Of a DNA stretch of 18,045 bases, positions 6,797 to 15,508 are shown piece by piece. Both the position numbers and the translations under genes were made by a program. Position 1 is the first letter of the stretch. Every line of letters begins with the position of its first letter. Source of the stretch: an uncultured Megasphaera sp. (GTDB lineage: Bacteria; Bacillota; Negativicutes; Veillonellales; Megasphaeraceae); NCBI GenBank assembly GCA_900540735.1, contig UQHB01000049.1, forward strand, positions 1-18,045. The letters run 5' to 3'. The notes below the pieces were generated by a model, which saw nothing but the letters and a program-made list of their open reading frames with translations, did not search any database and had not been told where the DNA came from.

Positions 6797-7552
6797 GTGG
6801 ATAATACAGAACGATTCACAGGACTAGCAGGTGCTTATGACGCCGGGCGGCCTACGTATGCCAAGGCCTTAGTAGACTATCTCTATACGAAGGGCGGCCT
6901 GACACCGACTGAGACGATTGCTGACATTGGCTGCGGCACAGGCAAATGGAGTGCCCAGTTCCTCGCCCAAGGGAATAGGATCTACGGCGTAGAACCAAAC
7001 GACGATATGCGCCAGAAAGCTACCTCTTTGTGCGCTGCGTATACGAACTTTCACGTCGTCAAAGGCACAGCCGATGCGACGACCTTAGGAGACAACGCTA
7101 TCGATTGGGTCATGGCCGCTCAAGCCTTTCATTGGTTTGACCCCGTCGCCTTTCGCCGTGAATGCCAGCGTATCTTGCGCCCTACAGGCAAGGCCGCCCT
7201 TATCTGGAACATTCGCGACCAGTCCGCCCCAGTCCATCAAGACAGTTACGCCATTTATCAGGCCTATTGCCCAACCTTCAAAGGCTTTCACAACGGGCTC
7301 ATGCATGACGACAGCCGCATCCAAACCTTTTTCGGCGGTTCCTACGATTATGTGTCTTTTGCTAATCCCTTGTACTATACAGTAGACACGTTCTTGCAAC
7401 GTCACCTGTTCAATTCCTATTCCCTGCGCCCAGGCGATGCTCATTACGACGAATTTATCAAAGCTCTGCACCACTTATTTACGAAATATGCCATAGACGA
7501 CACAGTCACCATGCCGTGCCAAACCGTCGCCTATATAGGCTCCATTATATAA
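6797..7552 (+). CDS. Class I SAM-dependent methyltransferase (YcgJ/TAM-like)
   Basis: A 251-residue Rossmann methyltransferase. SAM-binding motif I is IADIGCGTGKWSAQFL (41-56), with an acidic residue closing strand 2 (YGVEPN, Glu66), and motif IV-like WVMAAQAFHWFDP (about 103-115), a pattern shared with trans-aconitate and YcgJ-type small-molecule methyltransferases. The C-terminal half, with several aromatic residues, is the variable substrate region, so the substrate cannot be told. GTG at 6797 is chosen because AAGGAGGA (6781-6788) lies eight bases before it; the nearby ATG at 6792 is in another frame. pcp follows after 23 bases in the same direction, so the two are probably co-transcribed, but there is no obvious shared pathway. 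Confidence 0.85.
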   Translation: MDNTERFTGLAGAYDAGRPTYAKALVDYLYTKGGLTPTETIADIGCGTGKWSAQFLAQGNRIYGVEPNDDMRQKATSLCAAYTNFHVVKGTADATTLGDNAIDWVMAAQAFHWFDPVAFRRECQRILRPTGKAALIWNIRDQSAPVHQDSYAIYQAYCPTFKGFHNGLMHDDSRIQTFFGGSYDYVSFANPLYYTVDTFLQRHLFNSYSLRPGDAHYDEFIKALHHLFTKYAIDDTVTMPCQTVAYIGSII

Positions 7553-7575
7553 TATAGAATTTAAGGAGTGATACT

Positions 7576-8220
7576 ATGAACGTTCTCATGACAGGCTTTG
7601 ACCCCTTTGGCGGTGAATCAATCAACCCGGCCGCCGAAGCCATTTACCATTTAAATAATACGACCATTGCCGGTACCAACGTGCACACTATGGTCATCCC
7701 GACAGTCCGTTACGAAGCCATTAAGGCCATGCAAAAAGGGATAGACCAATATGATCCATCCCTCATTATTTGTGTTGGCCAAGCCGGTGGGCGGCCAGAC
7801 ATTACGATTGAACGCGTGGCCATCAACATCGATGACTTCCGCATCAAAGACAACGCCGGGAATCAGCCCATTGACGAACCAATCGTCGCCGGTGGCAGTG
7901 CAGCTTATTGGTCGACCCTGCCGATCAAGAAAATCGTGACGACCTTGCGCCAGCATAATATTCCGGCCAGTATCTCCCAGTCAGCAGGCACGTTCATTTG
8001 TAACCATCTCTTTTATGGCCTCATGGATACGCTCGCCAAAGAAGGAAATACACGCCGCGGCGGCCTCATCCATATTCCGTACCTGCCAGAACAAGCAGCC
8101 CGTAATCCCGGTCAGCCCAGTATGTCCCTCGATGTCATCATTCGCGGCCTCAAGCTCGCTGTAGAAACGGCGTTATACTACAAAGAAGACGAAAAGAGTT
8201 GCGGCGGCACGCTTTGCTAA
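7576..8220 (+). CDS. pcp: Pyroglutamyl-peptidase I
   Basis: Cytosolic cysteine peptidase (family C15) that removes N-terminal pyroglutamate from peptides. The 214-residue length is standard. MNVLMTGFDPFGGESINPA at the N-terminus is the family signature; the catalytic triad is visible as Glu79 in GRPDITIER, Cys142 in SAGTFICNHLFYG and His166 in LIHIPYLPEQ, spaced as in characterised Pcp enzymes. ATG at 7576 has TAAGGAG ten bases upstream. Second gene after the methyltransferase. Its TAA stop is directly followed by the stop of the oppositely oriented hydratase-like gene, with no terminator, so the two transcripts must overlap. Confidence 0.95.
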   Translation: MNVLMTGFDPFGGESINPAAEAIYHLNNTTIAGTNVHTMVIPTVRYEAIKAMQKGIDQYDPSLIICVGQAGGRPDITIERVAINIDDFRIKDNAGNQPIDEPIVAGGSAAYWSTLPIKKIVTTLRQHNIPASISQSAGTFICNHLFYGLMDTLAKEGNTRRGGLIHIPYLPEQAARNPGQPSMSLDVIIRGLKLAVETALYYKEDEKSCGGTLC

Positions 8221-9102
8221 TTATTTCCATTCAAAGACACCGCGATTTAACACGGCTTTGCCTGTCTTTTGGTTCATAAAGCGGAAATACGCTACGCCGT
8301 CACCGATTTTCCAAAGCTGGAGCGTCACCGGCGTATCTGGGAACAAGACGGACGTCATCTGCGCCGCCATGCGCGTCATTCGTTCCGGTTCGCCCGGAAT
8401 GAGCGCACCAATAGCCATACGGCACGAGAAGCCGAACGAGCACAACCCTTGCATGAAGGACGTTTCAAATCCCATCTTTTGCGCGTACTGCGGGTCTACG
8501 TGGACTAAATTCGTATCGCCTGTCAAGCGGTAGAGCAAGTTTTGGACAGGACTAATATAATCATCAATTTCTACATCAGGGGCTCTGTCGGGAATGACGA
8601 CAGAGCTCTTTGGCATGGGCTGGCCGCCAAAGCCGCCTGCTTCGTGGAAGAACGTCGTCGAATAGTTCGTGCAAACAGGATTGCCTGCTTCGTCGCGCAC
8701 GTCGATTTTCGTCTTGACGACAGCCCCTTTCCCTTCGCCCCGGTCAAAGACATCGGTAATCACGTCTTGATACTGGAACGTCCCCTTAATGGGGTCAATA
8801 GGCCGATGCATAATGATTTCGTGGTCCATGTTGAGGAAGGAAATAGTCGGCTTAATGATGTCATTGGCCAGCATCGATGCCGGTAAAGGCATCCATTGAT
8901 ACGGGCGGACATTGACCGTGCCCCAGTACGGAATCGTGCCGTATGTCGGCAAGGCTTTGAGGTATTTTTCGTAGGTGTACATCAAATCGTCTCGTTTGGC
9001 ACCTACTGCCAAGGCATAGAGTACAATGTCTCGCCAGTTGTATTCCATGTAGCGCGGTTCCATTTTTTGACCGGCTAAGATTTCGTCTAATTTTAACTGC
9101 AT
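8221..9102 (-). CDS. MaoC-like double hot-dog protein, probable R-specific enoyl-CoA hydratase
   Basis: A 293-residue hydratase-2 family protein resembling the hydratase part of peroxisomal multifunctional enzyme 2. The C-terminal hot dog holds the active-site motif YRLTGDTNLVHVDPQYA (about 191-207) with Asp196 and His201, followed by GFETSFMQGLCSFGF; the N-terminal hot dog has lost this motif, as usual in the family. The family hydrates trans-2-enoyl-CoA to (R)-3-hydroxyacyl-CoA. No fatty-acid, PHA or acyl-CoA gene is adjacent, so the substrate is open. Start: the frame extends to GTG 9111, but that codon lies inside the AAAGGAG ribosome site; ATG 9102 has an eight-base spacing and is preferred. 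Monocistronic, convergent with pcp and divergent from the malic enzyme. Confidence 0.82.
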   Translation of the reverse strand: MQLKLDEILAGQKMEPRYMEYNWRDIVLYALAVGAKRDDLMYTYEKYLKALPTYGTIPYWGTVNVRPYQWMPLPASMLANDIIKPTISFLNMDHEIIMHRPIDPIKGTFQYQDVITDVFDRGEGKGAVVKTKIDVRDEAGNPVCTNYSTTFFHEAGGFGGQPMPKSSVVIPDRAPDVEIDDYISPVQNLLYRLTGDTNLVHVDPQYAQKMGFETSFMQGLCSFGFSCRMAIGALIPGEPERMTRMAAQMTSVLFPDTPVTLQLWKIGDGVAYFRFMNQKTGKAVLNRGVFEWK

Positions 9103-9217
9103 ACGATTCACTCCTTTATGTTATATTTCATTGCCGTCCTTTGGATTATCTAGTATAACCATAGCATGATTCACCTATTCTGCCAAGGCATGGGATTTGT
9201 AAAATTTTCCGTGCATC

Positions 9218-9246
9218 TTATCATTTCCTGCAAAAGAAGATATAAT
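9218..9246 (+). promoter_or_regulatory. Promoter of the malic enzyme gene
   Basis: TTATCA (9218-9223), 17-base spacer, consensus TATAAT (9241-9246). Transcription would start near 9252-9254, about 50 bases before the start codon. Confidence 0.6.
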
Positions 9247-9253
9247 AAGGAAA

Positions 9254-9273
9254 GATTAGGTATGAAACTAATC
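9254..9273 (+). other. Possible 5'-terminal mRNA hairpin of the malic enzyme leader
   Basis: GATTAG (9254-9259) pairs with CTAATC (9268-9273) around an 8-base loop. It falls at the predicted mRNA 5' end, where such hairpins can protect against decay. No known riboswitch fold is seen in the leader. Confidence 0.35.
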
Positions 9274-9301
9274 GACACAATTTTCTCGTGAGGTGAAGAT
9301 G

Positions 9302-10555
9302 ATGAATTTCAACGAAGAAGCCATGAAACTCCGCGAAAAAACACATGGTTTATTAGATACGATGCCGCGCGTGGCCTTAAAGACCCGCGACGATTTAAGT
9401 ACATGCTATACGCCGGGCGTTGCCCAGCCGTGCCTTGAAATCCAAAAGGATAAAGACCTTTCCTTTGACCTGACGTGCCGAGGCAACCTCATTGCCGTCG
9501 TCACCGATGGGACGCGCGTCCTCGGTCTCGGCGATATTGGCCCAGAAGCAGCCCTGCCCGTTATGGAAGGGAAATCCCTTCTCTTTAAAGTCTTTGGCGG
9601 TGTCAACGCCGTCCCTATTTGCATTGATACGAAAGATGCAGACAAATTTATTAAGACTGTCAAACGGATTCAGCCATCCTTTGCAGGCATTAACCTCGAA
9701 GACATTGAATCGCCGAAGTGCTACGAAATCGAAAAAGCCCTTCGTAAAGAATTAGATATTCCTGTCTTCCACGACGACCAACACGGTACGGCCATTGCCG
9801 CCCTTGCCGGGGTCCTCGGTGCTCTCCGTTTCGTCAAAAAGGATTTAAAAACGGCCAACATCGTCATTAATGGTGCCGGTGCAGCTGGGTCGTCTATTGC
9901 TAAATTGTTACTTCGTGCTGGTGCCAAACATCTGCTCATTGTGGACCGCAAAGGGATTATCCATAAAAAACGGATGAAACTCAATCCGGTCCAAAAAGAA
10001 TTAGCTGAAATTACGAATCCCAAAAACCACGAAGGAACCCTCCTCGATGCTGCTACAGGCGCAGATGTTCTCATTGGTGTCTCTGTGGCGCACGTCTTTA
10101 CGCCTGAAGTCCTAGGGGCAATGAATAAAGACGCTGTCGTCTTTGCCATGGCTAACCCTGTGCCGGAAGTCGATTACGAAACAGCAAAAAAAGCCGGTAT
10201 CCGTGTCGTCGGCACAGGCCGCTCCGATGCGCCGAACCAAATCAATAACGTCCTCGTCTTCCCAGGGGTCTTCCGCGGTGCCCTCGCCGTGCGTGCCCGT
10301 AAAATCAACGAAGATATGAAACTCGCTGCGTCGTACGCTATTGCTCATTTAATTCCAGAAGAAGAATTGAGCGAAACCTACGTCATTCCTGATTCTTTTG
10401 ATACGCGCGTCGCGCCTGCTGTCGCGGCAGCTGTTGCTAAAGCTGCTATGGATAGTGGTATATCTCGTATTGAAAAAGACCCGGCAGAAGTCCAAAAAGA
10501 AGCAACAGAAGACATTGCTAAACTCCATGCAATGATTGATATGTTACATAAATAA
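9302..10555 (+). CDS. NAD-type malic enzyme (malate to pyruvate plus CO2), short form
   Basis: Oxidative decarboxylation of L-malate to pyruvate with reduction of NAD(P), linking the C4-acid and pyruvate pools. About 417 aa, the short bacterial type without a phosphotransacetylase domain. Motifs: CYTPGVAQPC with catalytic Tyr36, EGKSLLFK with Lys91, metal-binding region NLEDIESP and PVFHDDQHGTA (154-164), the Rossmann motif INGAGAAGSSIAKLLL (189-204), VDRKG whose Asp after strand 2 favours NAD over NADP, FAMANPVPE and NQINNVLVFPGVFRGAL. Start: the frame includes GTG 9293 and ATGs at 9299 and 9302; the ribosome site GAGGTG (9290-9295) overlaps the GTG and is best spaced for 9302, with 9299 possible. 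Single gene between its own promoter and a strong terminator. Malolactic or other decarboxylase activity is less likely. Confidence 0.93.
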   Translation: MNFNEEAMKLREKTHGLLDTMPRVALKTRDDLSTCYTPGVAQPCLEIQKDKDLSFDLTCRGNLIAVVTDGTRVLGLGDIGPEAALPVMEGKSLLFKVFGGVNAVPICIDTKDADKFIKTVKRIQPSFAGINLEDIESPKCYEIEKALRKELDIPVFHDDQHGTAIAALAGVLGALRFVKKDLKTANIVINGAGAAGSSIAKLLLRAGAKHLLIVDRKGIIHKKRMKLNPVQKELAEITNPKNHEGTLLDAATGADVLIGVSVAHVFTPEVLGAMNKDAVVFAMANPVPEVDYETAKKAGIRVVGTGRSDAPNQINNVLVFPGVFRGALAVRARKINEDMKLAASYAIAHLIPEEELSETYVIPDSFDTRVAPAVAAAVAKAAMDSGISRIEKDPAEVQKEATEDIAKLHAMIDMLHK

Positions 10556-10563
10556 TTGATGAT

Positions 10564-10618
10564 TCAATAAAAAAGTCCGAGACATTCTACGTGAGTATGT
10601 CTCGGACTTTTTTATTGA
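10564..10618. terminator. Bidirectional Rho-independent terminator after the malic enzyme
   Basis: A perfect 22-bp inverted repeat (10564-10585 with 10597-10618) with an 11-base loop; the GC core GTCCGAGACAT is flanked by six A and six T. It works for the malic enzyme on the plus strand and could also stop minus-strand transcription from the decayed gene on its right, whose end is 8 bases away. Confidence 0.92.
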
Positions 10619-10625
10619 GCTATTC

Positions 10626-12286
10626 TTATTGGTTTAAGAACACATAATGAGTCCCACGACCTTTACCTTTGCGTACAATTATTTTTTCTTCAATCATTTT
10701 TTCTAGTGTCCTTTTCACTTGAATACGGGAAAAATTACACAGTTCACGTACTTGTGTATTAGTAATGTTTTGATTAATAGATAAATAAGCCCTAACTCTT
10801 CCTAACTTTAATATAACTAATTGCTTGGTCTTGTATATATTCGATTCCTGATTTAACTGCTTCATAAATGCGGGCAGTCAGCATATACTCCGTCCAACAA
10901 CTTCAATAAGCCCCCTTACGTCTCAATGTATAACAACACTTTTGTGCTTCTTTTTCATCCAGTTGTGTAACTTCACAACTCCGCTTTAAAAAATGATTTT
11001 TTTATGTTCATACAAATAACGTAACACCATAATTTCTGCTAAAGATAGCGACTTCCCCAATCTCTGTTGTTCTTGAGAAATAAATTTTACCAAATTAGGG
11101 TATTCATTAACGTTTTTCAGCATTAACGCAACAGCATCCGAAAATTCTCGATATTTTGGAACTCGATATTTTGGAAACGTTTTACCCATAACTAACATAT
11201 CGCGAAAAATAATATCCACCCCTTGCCCAGTCCGTTGTACATATTTAAGGCGTTGCAATGTTTCAGCAATTAATTTATTGTGTGGAACTGAAGGATGTGT
11301 GATAATTTTAGAAGTTGTAATACCCGCTGGGAAACCTCTAGGATTTTCAATAATCAATTGCTCAGGATAATATTTTACATAAACAAAACTTTGGATCTGA
11401 TAATCCCTATGAGCTAAGGCATTTAATAATGATTCTTGGAAAACATTTTCTGCGAAATCTGGAATTTATAACCGAAACAGTCCTACTTGTACATTAAAAA
11501 GAGTATTAGCATCTTGAATTTTATTAGTAAGTCTATCTAAAATTGTTAAAATAGGTTGTTGCATATCTAACTGATTATCATATTCTTCAAGGTTGTTTGC
11601 ATTATAATGTAAATAAATGACTTCCGCTTGTGGCAAATACTTCTGAAATACTTCTTCCTTACCAACAAATAATCTGCCTGCTATTGTCAATTTATCCCTT
11701 CCTTCATGCAGCGTTACCAATTCCAAAGCCCGAAGCAATAAAATATCATCCATATCGAGTAGTATTGACTTAGGATTATTATTTTTAGCCTCTCTTTTAC
11801 TTGATATACTGCTAGCTTATCAATTAAAAGAGACCTTTCAGCAATAATTTTAGCTAAAAAAACCATGTCTGGTTTAAAAGATAGATAGAACTATTTTCCT
11901 GTAGACACCAAGTTTTTGAATTTTTCCCTAATCGTTTTAGGCAACGTCCGTCATTTAAGGTATATATAATTCCAGAATGAGATTTGTACAGTAAAACGAT
12001 AACTTCTTTATCTTTATATGTAACAATTTCCGAATCGTCAACAAATAAATGAGTTGTAGTTTTATCATAAACAGATTCTAAATATTAAAATTCATACAAC
12101 CCGTAACTTCACCCGAATTCTCTATCCCCAATAAAATGATTCCACCTTTTGTATTAGCTAATGCAACTAATTCAGGAGTAATTAAATTTATTCTTTCTTT
12201 AAAGCCCTTGGACTTAATCCATGACTTAAATTCAACAGTCATGGATTCTCTTTTTTTAGTACCTGTCTTAGTTCTTGTTCATTCAT
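10626..12286 (-). pseudogene. Decayed AlbA_2/Schlafen-type ATP-binding transcriptional regulator
   Basis: Translating the minus strand piece by piece gives one protein. From ATG 12286: MNEQELRQVLKK, then after a frame change at a run of seven A (12251-12257) ESMTVEFKSW and PELVALANTKGGIILLGIE, the AlbA_2 DNA/RNA-binding domain. A stop and frame change follow near 12078, then HLFVDDSEIVTYKD and RCLKRLGKNS. Further frame changes lie near 11880 and 11815. A long clean stretch from about 11800 reads through MDDILLLRALELV to an in-frame TAA at 11466-11468, then continues as IPDFAENVFQESLLNALAHR and NPRGFPAGI, the C-terminal ATPase-like domain. Stops and shifts at 10986 and about 10865-10920 break the tail, whose last piece is a winged-helix segment (TNTQVRELCNFSRIQVKRTL). 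With at least six lesions it cannot make a product. Such genes are common in mobile or accessory DNA. Confidence 0.88.
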
Positions 12287-12337
12287 ATCTTTCGTATTCT
12301 CCCATACTAAAAAGATTTATATAAAATTCTACTATCA

Positions 12338-13111
12338 CTATCTTTTATTTTTTACCAAGGCACCTATATTTTTTGATATAGATTCTGCTGCATCTACCAA
12401 TAAATTAGCAAATTCATCAATTTGTTCCATGTTCAACTTATTACTGATGAATCCTAGACTAATAGCGGCCACAGCTTGTCCATCATAGCCAATAATCGGG
12501 GCCGAAACACAACACGATTCCTCTAAAAGTTCATGGTATTCTAATGCATATCCACGCTTCTTAGTCAATTTTAAATTCTCTAAAAGTTTGTCATAAGAAG
12601 TAATAGTGTATGGAGTATATTTTTTTATATCACTATGATTCCATATTATTCTGATTTTCTCTTCTGAATACGTAGAAAGTATGGCTTTCCCCAAGGCTGT
12701 ACAATACATAGGCAATCTCATACCAACATTTGCAGCACCAATAATAAACGGATTATTTTCAACACGCTGTAAATATACAATTTGTCCTTCTGATTCCATT
12801 GCTAAAAAAACAGTCTTACCTGTTTTATTACTAATTTCCTCCAAATATTTTCGTGCAATATCCATAAAATCAATTTTAGACAGAATAGATGTGCCAATTT
12901 CAAATAGCTGGATTCCTAATTTAAATGTTTTAAATTCCTCATTATCAAATTCTACTATTTTTTTCTGTAATAAGGTATAAATTAAATCAAAAGTACTACT
13001 TTTAGGAATATCTAGACTTTTACTAATTTCTAATTGTGTTAATGGTTTATTAGACGTTGCTAATAATTGAATAATGTCAATCACTCTAGCTGCTGTTCTA
13101 TTTAATTTCAT
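12338..13111 (-). CDS. IclR-family transcriptional regulator
   Basis: DNA-binding regulator of about 257 aa. The N-terminal winged helix-turn-helix spans about 5-65 (AARVIDIIQLLA, then PLTQLEISKSLDIPKSSTFDL); the effector-binding domain follows, with LGIQLFEIG, the IclR hallmark LPMYCTALGKAILS, and ESCCVSAPIIGYDGQAVAAISL near the C-terminus, where the small-molecule pocket lies. Start: GTG 13120 and ATG 13117 are in frame, but ATG 13111 is eight bases after AAAGGG and is preferred. It lies just beyond the terminator of the fucO-dehydrogenase-gntP-aldolase operon, in the same direction, so it is transcribed separately but is the obvious local regulator, like YjhI next to yjhFGH in E. coli. AT-rich like the operon. 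Its ligand is probably a keto or sugar acid, by family habit. Confidence 0.9.
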   Translation of the reverse strand: MKLNRTAARVIDIIQLLATSNKPLTQLEISKSLDIPKSSTFDLIYTLLQKKIVEFDNEEFKTFKLGIQLFEIGTSILSKIDFMDIARKYLEEISNKTGKTVFLAMESEGQIVYLQRVENNPFIIGAANVGMRLPMYCTALGKAILSTYSEEKIRIIWNHSDIKKYTPYTITSYDKLLENLKLTKKRGYALEYHELLEESCCVSAPIIGYDGQAVAAISLGFISNKLNMEQIDEFANLLVDAAESISKNIGALVKNKR

Positions 13112-13190
13112 AAACATCACCCTTTATACGATATAATTTAATTTTATCATAAATTCTCTTTTAATAGAAAGTTTATTTTATTTATACTAC

Positions 13191-13229
13191 AAAAAGACTG
13201 ATTGTATCTTTCATACAATCAGTCTTTTT
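13191..13229 (-). terminator. Rho-independent terminator of the sugar-acid operon
   Basis: A perfect 17-bp stem (13191-13207 with 13213-13229), 5-base loop, with A/T-rich outer arms so that the minus strand ends in a run of five T. It starts 18 bases after the aldolase stop and separates the operon from iclR. Confidence 0.92.
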
Positions 13230-13247
13230 AGCAATTTTTAAATAAAA

Positions 13248-14144
13248 TTATTTACTTCTCCACATTTTATTAGCGAAGTTCTCCAATTGTTTTTTAGTAT
13301 CTTCACTTAATTCCGTAAGCGGTTCCTTACAATATTCTTGCATAGGCATTCCAATCTCTTTCATCGCCCATTTCATTAAAGGATTAAATGGGGTATATAC
13401 TTCATAAAATTTAAATTTTTCATCAATTTCTCGTTGTAATATTTTGATGTCCTCAAGTTTTTCTTCTTTTAATGCTTTTATAACATCATGGCACATCTTC
13501 GGGAACATGTTAGATAATGCCCCAATGCATCCATCGCCGCCTGAAATAACATTTCCAATACAATTACTATCATAACCAGTGTAAATCAGCATATCAGGAT
13601 ACACACTTTTTATTTCATTTACATATTTTTGAGTATGACGTAATAATGCATGTGTGTCTTTAATACCTACAAAATTGGGGTGTTTTTCTTTCAATCGCAA
13701 AATAGTACTTACAGGAATATCATAGCCAGTGCGATCAGCATAATTATATAGATAAACATCACCATTTATTTTTTCCATGACATCATCATAATACCAAAAA
13801 ACATCTTCTGCATTAACAGCACTATAATATGGACCTACAATAATAACAGCATCTGCCCCAGCTTTCAAAACCTCGTTTGATAAGTTAATCGTTTCGGATT
13901 TAATCATCCGTCCAGTACCCGCTAAAACAAATCCCTTATGATTAATATGGTTAACCGCATCAATAATTAATTCCTTAACTTCATCATACGAGAAGGCATA
14001 AAACTCTCCCGCACTCCCTCCTGTTAAAATACCATCTATACCTTGATCTAAAATATAGTCATATAAATTATGCATATCATCATAGTTTACAGAACCATTT
14101 CGATTAACAGATGTTAAAATAGGGCAAATATACTTACAATTCAT
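13248..14144 (-). CDS. DapA/NAL-family class I aldolase, YagE/YjhH-like (2-keto-3-deoxy sugar-acid aldolase)
   Basis: Schiff-base aldolase of about 298 aa with the (beta/alpha)8 DHDPS fold. TGGSAGEFYAFSYDE (41-55) is the phosphate/carboxylate-binding loop, Tyr133 in YLYNYADRTGYDIP is the catalytic tyrosine, and Lys162 in VGIKDT forms the imine. YNYxxxTGxDxP and GYDSNCIGNVISGGDGCIGA resemble E. coli YagE and YjhH (2-keto-3-deoxy-gluconate or -pentonate aldolases) more than DapA, and no lysine-pathway genes are near. The reaction would be cleavage of a 2-keto-3-deoxy acid to pyruvate and an aldehyde; chain length is unknown. N-acetylneuraminate lyase is a weaker option. Start: TTG 14153 overlaps the ribosome site AAAGAGG; ATG 14144 is nine bases after it. 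Last gene of the operon, 20 bases after gntP. Confidence 0.85.
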   Translation of the reverse strand: MNCKYICPILTSVNRNGSVNYDDMHNLYDYILDQGIDGILTGGSAGEFYAFSYDEVKELIIDAVNHINHKGFVLAGTGRMIKSETINLSNEVLKAGADAVIIVGPYYSAVNAEDVFWYYDDVMEKINGDVYLYNYADRTGYDIPVSTILRLKEKHPNFVGIKDTHALLRHTQKYVNEIKSVYPDMLIYTGYDSNCIGNVISGGDGCIGALSNMFPKMCHDVIKALKEEKLEDIKILQREIDEKFKFYEVYTPFNPLMKWAMKEIGMPMQEYCKEPLTELSEDTKKQLENFANKMWRSK

Positions 14145-14164
14145 GTTATTCAACCTCTTTTCTC

Positions 14165-15487
14165 TTAAATAAATATAAGTAAAATCATACTGCTAGCAAA
14201 ACCTACAATTCCTACAGTCGTACACATGACACACCAAGTTCTAAAAGATTGCTTCATATCAAATCCAAAGAACTCTTTAAAAATCCAAAATCCAGCATCA
14301 TGTGGTGGACCAAAAATCAAACTTGCTGAGCCAATTATTAATGTAGTAATTTCTGGACTCATATTAGTTGCTGTCACCATTGGAGCAACTAACCCCGCTG
14401 TTGTCAGTGATGTAACTGTTGCCGAACCAACAGCAATGCGAATAATACACCCAATAATAAATGTCAATACATACGTAGACAACGGTAAGGACATTAGATA
14501 AACAGCAATTCTATCTCCCAATCCACTGTCAAGAATAACTTGTTTGAAAGCACCTCCTGCTCCAATAATCAACATAATTAAAGCGATGGAAAGAATAGAC
14601 TCTTCACACGAATCCATTACTTCTTTAAAATTTTTTCCTCGCCTAATCCCAAAAATATATACAGCAACGCAGAGAGCAATAAAAAGAGCCATGTCTGGAT
14701 TGCCAACAAAACTAATCACTTGATACAATGTCGTTTTTTCATCCAAAAAATTTTTAGCTATAGATGAGGCAGCAATTAGCACTACTGGAGTTAATGCCGT
14801 AACGACACTGGATAAAAAACTAGGCATTTCTTCATCCTTAAAAATTTTAGTGGTACTAAAAGCATTGTCAGGAACATCCACCTTCATGTCTTTCATAAAA
14901 AAATTATATGATAATATCCCTGCGCAAATTAAAGTCGGTATAGCAATAAGAATACCATACATCAACGTCTGCCCCATATCGGCTCCTAAAATAATGGTTA
15001 CAGCAGTAGCTCCAGGATGTGGAGGCAAGAAAGCATGCGTTATACCAACCGCCGCAGCCATAGGTATCCCTACTTTAAGTAAAGGAATTTGTTGTGAACG
15101 TGCTAATGTAAAAATAATAGGAATTAAAAGTATAAACGCTACCTCAAAAAATAGGGTAATAGATACTACAAAGGCCGTGACACATACAGCAATATGTGCA
15201 TTTTGTTTTCCCATAACTTCAATCATCTTATCAGAAATACGTTGAGCGCCTCCACTTTCAGTAAGCAGTTTGCCTAACATAGCTCCAAAACTGATGATGA
15301 TAACTAAACCACCAAGTGTGCTACCTATACCTTTTTGCATAGAACTGAATAGTTCCCATAGGGGAATCCCTTCCCCTAATCCGACAAAAGCTGCAGCAAT
15401 TAATAGCGCAATAAAACTATTCAATTTTAATCCAACAATCAAGACTAGCAACAAGATAATGCTAAGAATTAATACAGAAAATATCAT
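14165..15487 (-). CDS. GntP-family sugar-acid permease
   Basis: Inner-membrane proton symporter of about 440 aa with twelve or so hydrophobic segments. Family motifs: SFGAMLGKLLTESGGAQRI (near 67-85), AFLPPHPGATAV (near 151-162), IRIAVGSATVTSLTTAGL in the C-terminal half, and GPPHDAGFWIFKEFFGFD near the end. Characterised relatives move gluconate, fructuronate, glycerate or related hydroxy acids; E. coli YjhF is the family member paired with the YjhH aldolase. Here it presumably imports the operon's substrate. Start: ATG 15493 touches the ribosome site AAGGTGGG, whereas ATG 15487, two codons later, has a normal spacing and is chosen. It lies 21 bases after the dehydrogenase stop and 20 before the aldolase start, a tight operon. 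Confidence 0.92.
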   Translation of the reverse strand: MIFSVLILSIILLLVLIVGLKLNSFIALLIAAAFVGLGEGIPLWELFSSMQKGIGSTLGGLVIIISFGAMLGKLLTESGGAQRISDKMIEVMGKQNAHIAVCVTAFVVSITLFFEVAFILLIPIIFTLARSQQIPLLKVGIPMAAAVGITHAFLPPHPGATAVTIILGADMGQTLMYGILIAIPTLICAGILSYNFFMKDMKVDVPDNAFSTTKIFKDEEMPSFLSSVVTALTPVVLIAASSIAKNFLDEKTTLYQVISFVGNPDMALFIALCVAVYIFGIRRGKNFKEVMDSCEESILSIALIMLIIGAGGAFKQVILDSGLGDRIAVYLMSLPLSTYVLTFIIGCIIRIAVGSATVTSLTTAGLVAPMVTATNMSPEITTLIIGSASLIFGPPHDAGFWIFKEFFGFDMKQSFRTWCVMCTTVGIVGFASSMILLIFI

Positions 15488-15508
15488 TATCATCCCACCT
15501 TTTCCTGA

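Noticed and set aside
10626..10865. Stand-alone winged-helix regulator of 79 residues
   Set aside because: It is the last fragment of the decayed AlbA_2-type gene; the sequence to its right continues the same protein in other frames.
12136..12324. Plus-strand 62-codon open frame
   Set aside because: Antisense to the AlbA_2 domain of the pseudogene, no ribosome site, composition driven by the real minus-strand frame.
13248..14144. Dihydrodipicolinate synthase (lysine pathway)
   Set aside because: Motifs around Tyr133 and the GYDSNC/GGDGCIGA region fit YagE/YjhH-type aldolases, and the neighbours are a permease, dehydrogenases and an IclR regulator.
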